From contig NVQY01000237.1 in NCBI GenBank assembly GCA_002400675.1, forward strand, positions 1 to 5,535: a stretch of DNA of 5,535 bases, in the 5' to 3' direction. The position numbers and the translations under genes are program-made. Positions 5,401 to 5,535 of this stretch are shown piece by piece. The notes under the pieces were generated by a model. The model made no database searches and was not told the origin of the DNA. It saw only the letters and a program-made list of their open reading frames with translations. The stretch's first letter is position 1. Every line of letters begins with the position of its first letter. Source of the stretch: Paracoccaceae bacterium. Its GTDB lineage: Bacteria; Pseudomonadota; Alphaproteobacteria; Rhodobacterales; Rhodobacteraceae.

Positions 5401-5535
5401 TCAGCTTTTAACCGTGGATTGCAGCACGTTCTTGCCGCCTTCGATCTTCCAAAAGCCGAAATCACGCGATTTCTGTACGCCGGTGGGAGATTCAAATTCC
5501 ACGTCGGATGACGCGCCGGTAAAGTTGATCTCTTC
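5401..5535 (-). CDS. ABC transporter substrate-binding protein (branched-chain amino acid type), C-terminal fragment
   Basis: The last 44 residues of a minus-strand gene enter from the right edge and end at TGA (5403-5401). The peptide starts EEINFTGASSDVEFESPTGV and continues with RDFGFWKIEGGKNV before the C-terminus STVKS. The pattern I-x-F/Y-x-G-A-x-x-x-V-x-F-x-x-x-x-G, followed by a strand with W-x-I/V-x-G-G/D-K, is the usual C-terminal end of LivJ-like periplasmic binding proteins (Peripla_BP_6 fold). Such proteins bind amino acids, amides, urea or aromatic acids and feed an ABC importer. The signal peptide and binding site lie outside the window, so the ligand cannot be inferred. The 10-bp hairpin just downstream fits the end of a transcription unit. 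Confidence 0.65.
   Translation of the reverse strand, partial: EEINFTGASSDVEFESPTGVQKSRDFGFWKIEGGKNVLQSTVKS

Noticed and set aside
5337..5495. 53-codon N-terminal extension of the AhpD-like protein
   Set aside because: It crosses the GC hairpin and the coding end of the upstream gene, and resembles no AhpD N-terminus. The ATG at 5336 has a Shine-Dalgarno.

Overview
The window looks like part of the genome of a marine alphaproteobacterium, most likely of the Roseobacter group (Rhodobacteraceae). This is inferred from the high GC content, the tight gene packing and the gene set: a TRAP transporter, a branched-chain-type ABC binding protein, an HCCA-isomerase-like protein and AhpD-like and cyclase-family proteins. 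No rRNA or tRNA gene is visible to fix the taxonomy.

Layout. Bases 1-3908 hold a compact minus-strand operon, read from right to left: a TRAP substrate-binding protein (3908-2844), the TRAP small permease (2810-2274), the TRAP large permease (2277-967), a cyclase/kynurenine-formamidase-like metal hydrolase (948-172) and an OsmC-like protein (from 179, running off the left edge). The junctions are 33 nt apart, a 4-nt ATGA overlap, 18 nt apart and an 8-nt ATGAGTAA overlap, so one transcript is very likely. Bases 3909-4110 are a divergent promoter region with a dyad (ACCTG-TT-CAGGT) at 3966-3977. Bases 4111-4731 on the plus strand encode a 2-hydroxychromene-2-carboxylate isomerase-like (kappa-GST/DsbA-fold) protein. 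Its end faces, 14 nt away, a minus-strand carboxymuconolactone-decarboxylase/AhpD-like protein (5336-4746). To the right, a strong GC hairpin (5370-5394) follows the stop of a truncated minus-strand gene (5535-5401). That gene encodes the C-terminus of what looks like a periplasmic binding protein of the branched-chain amino acid ABC type.

How the genes may work together (inference). The TRAP system would import a small organic molecule, and the cyclase-family hydrolase, encoded on the same transcript, would open a ring or amide/lactone. The glutathione-dependent isomerase, the AhpD-like protein and the OsmC-like protein would process or detoxify aromatic or reactive intermediates. The TRAP binding protein lacks the arginine that usually anchors a ligand carboxylate, so the usual C4-dicarboxylate or sialic acid assignment should not be assumed. 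No transcriptional regulator lies inside the window. No mobile element, CRISPR array or RNA gene was found.
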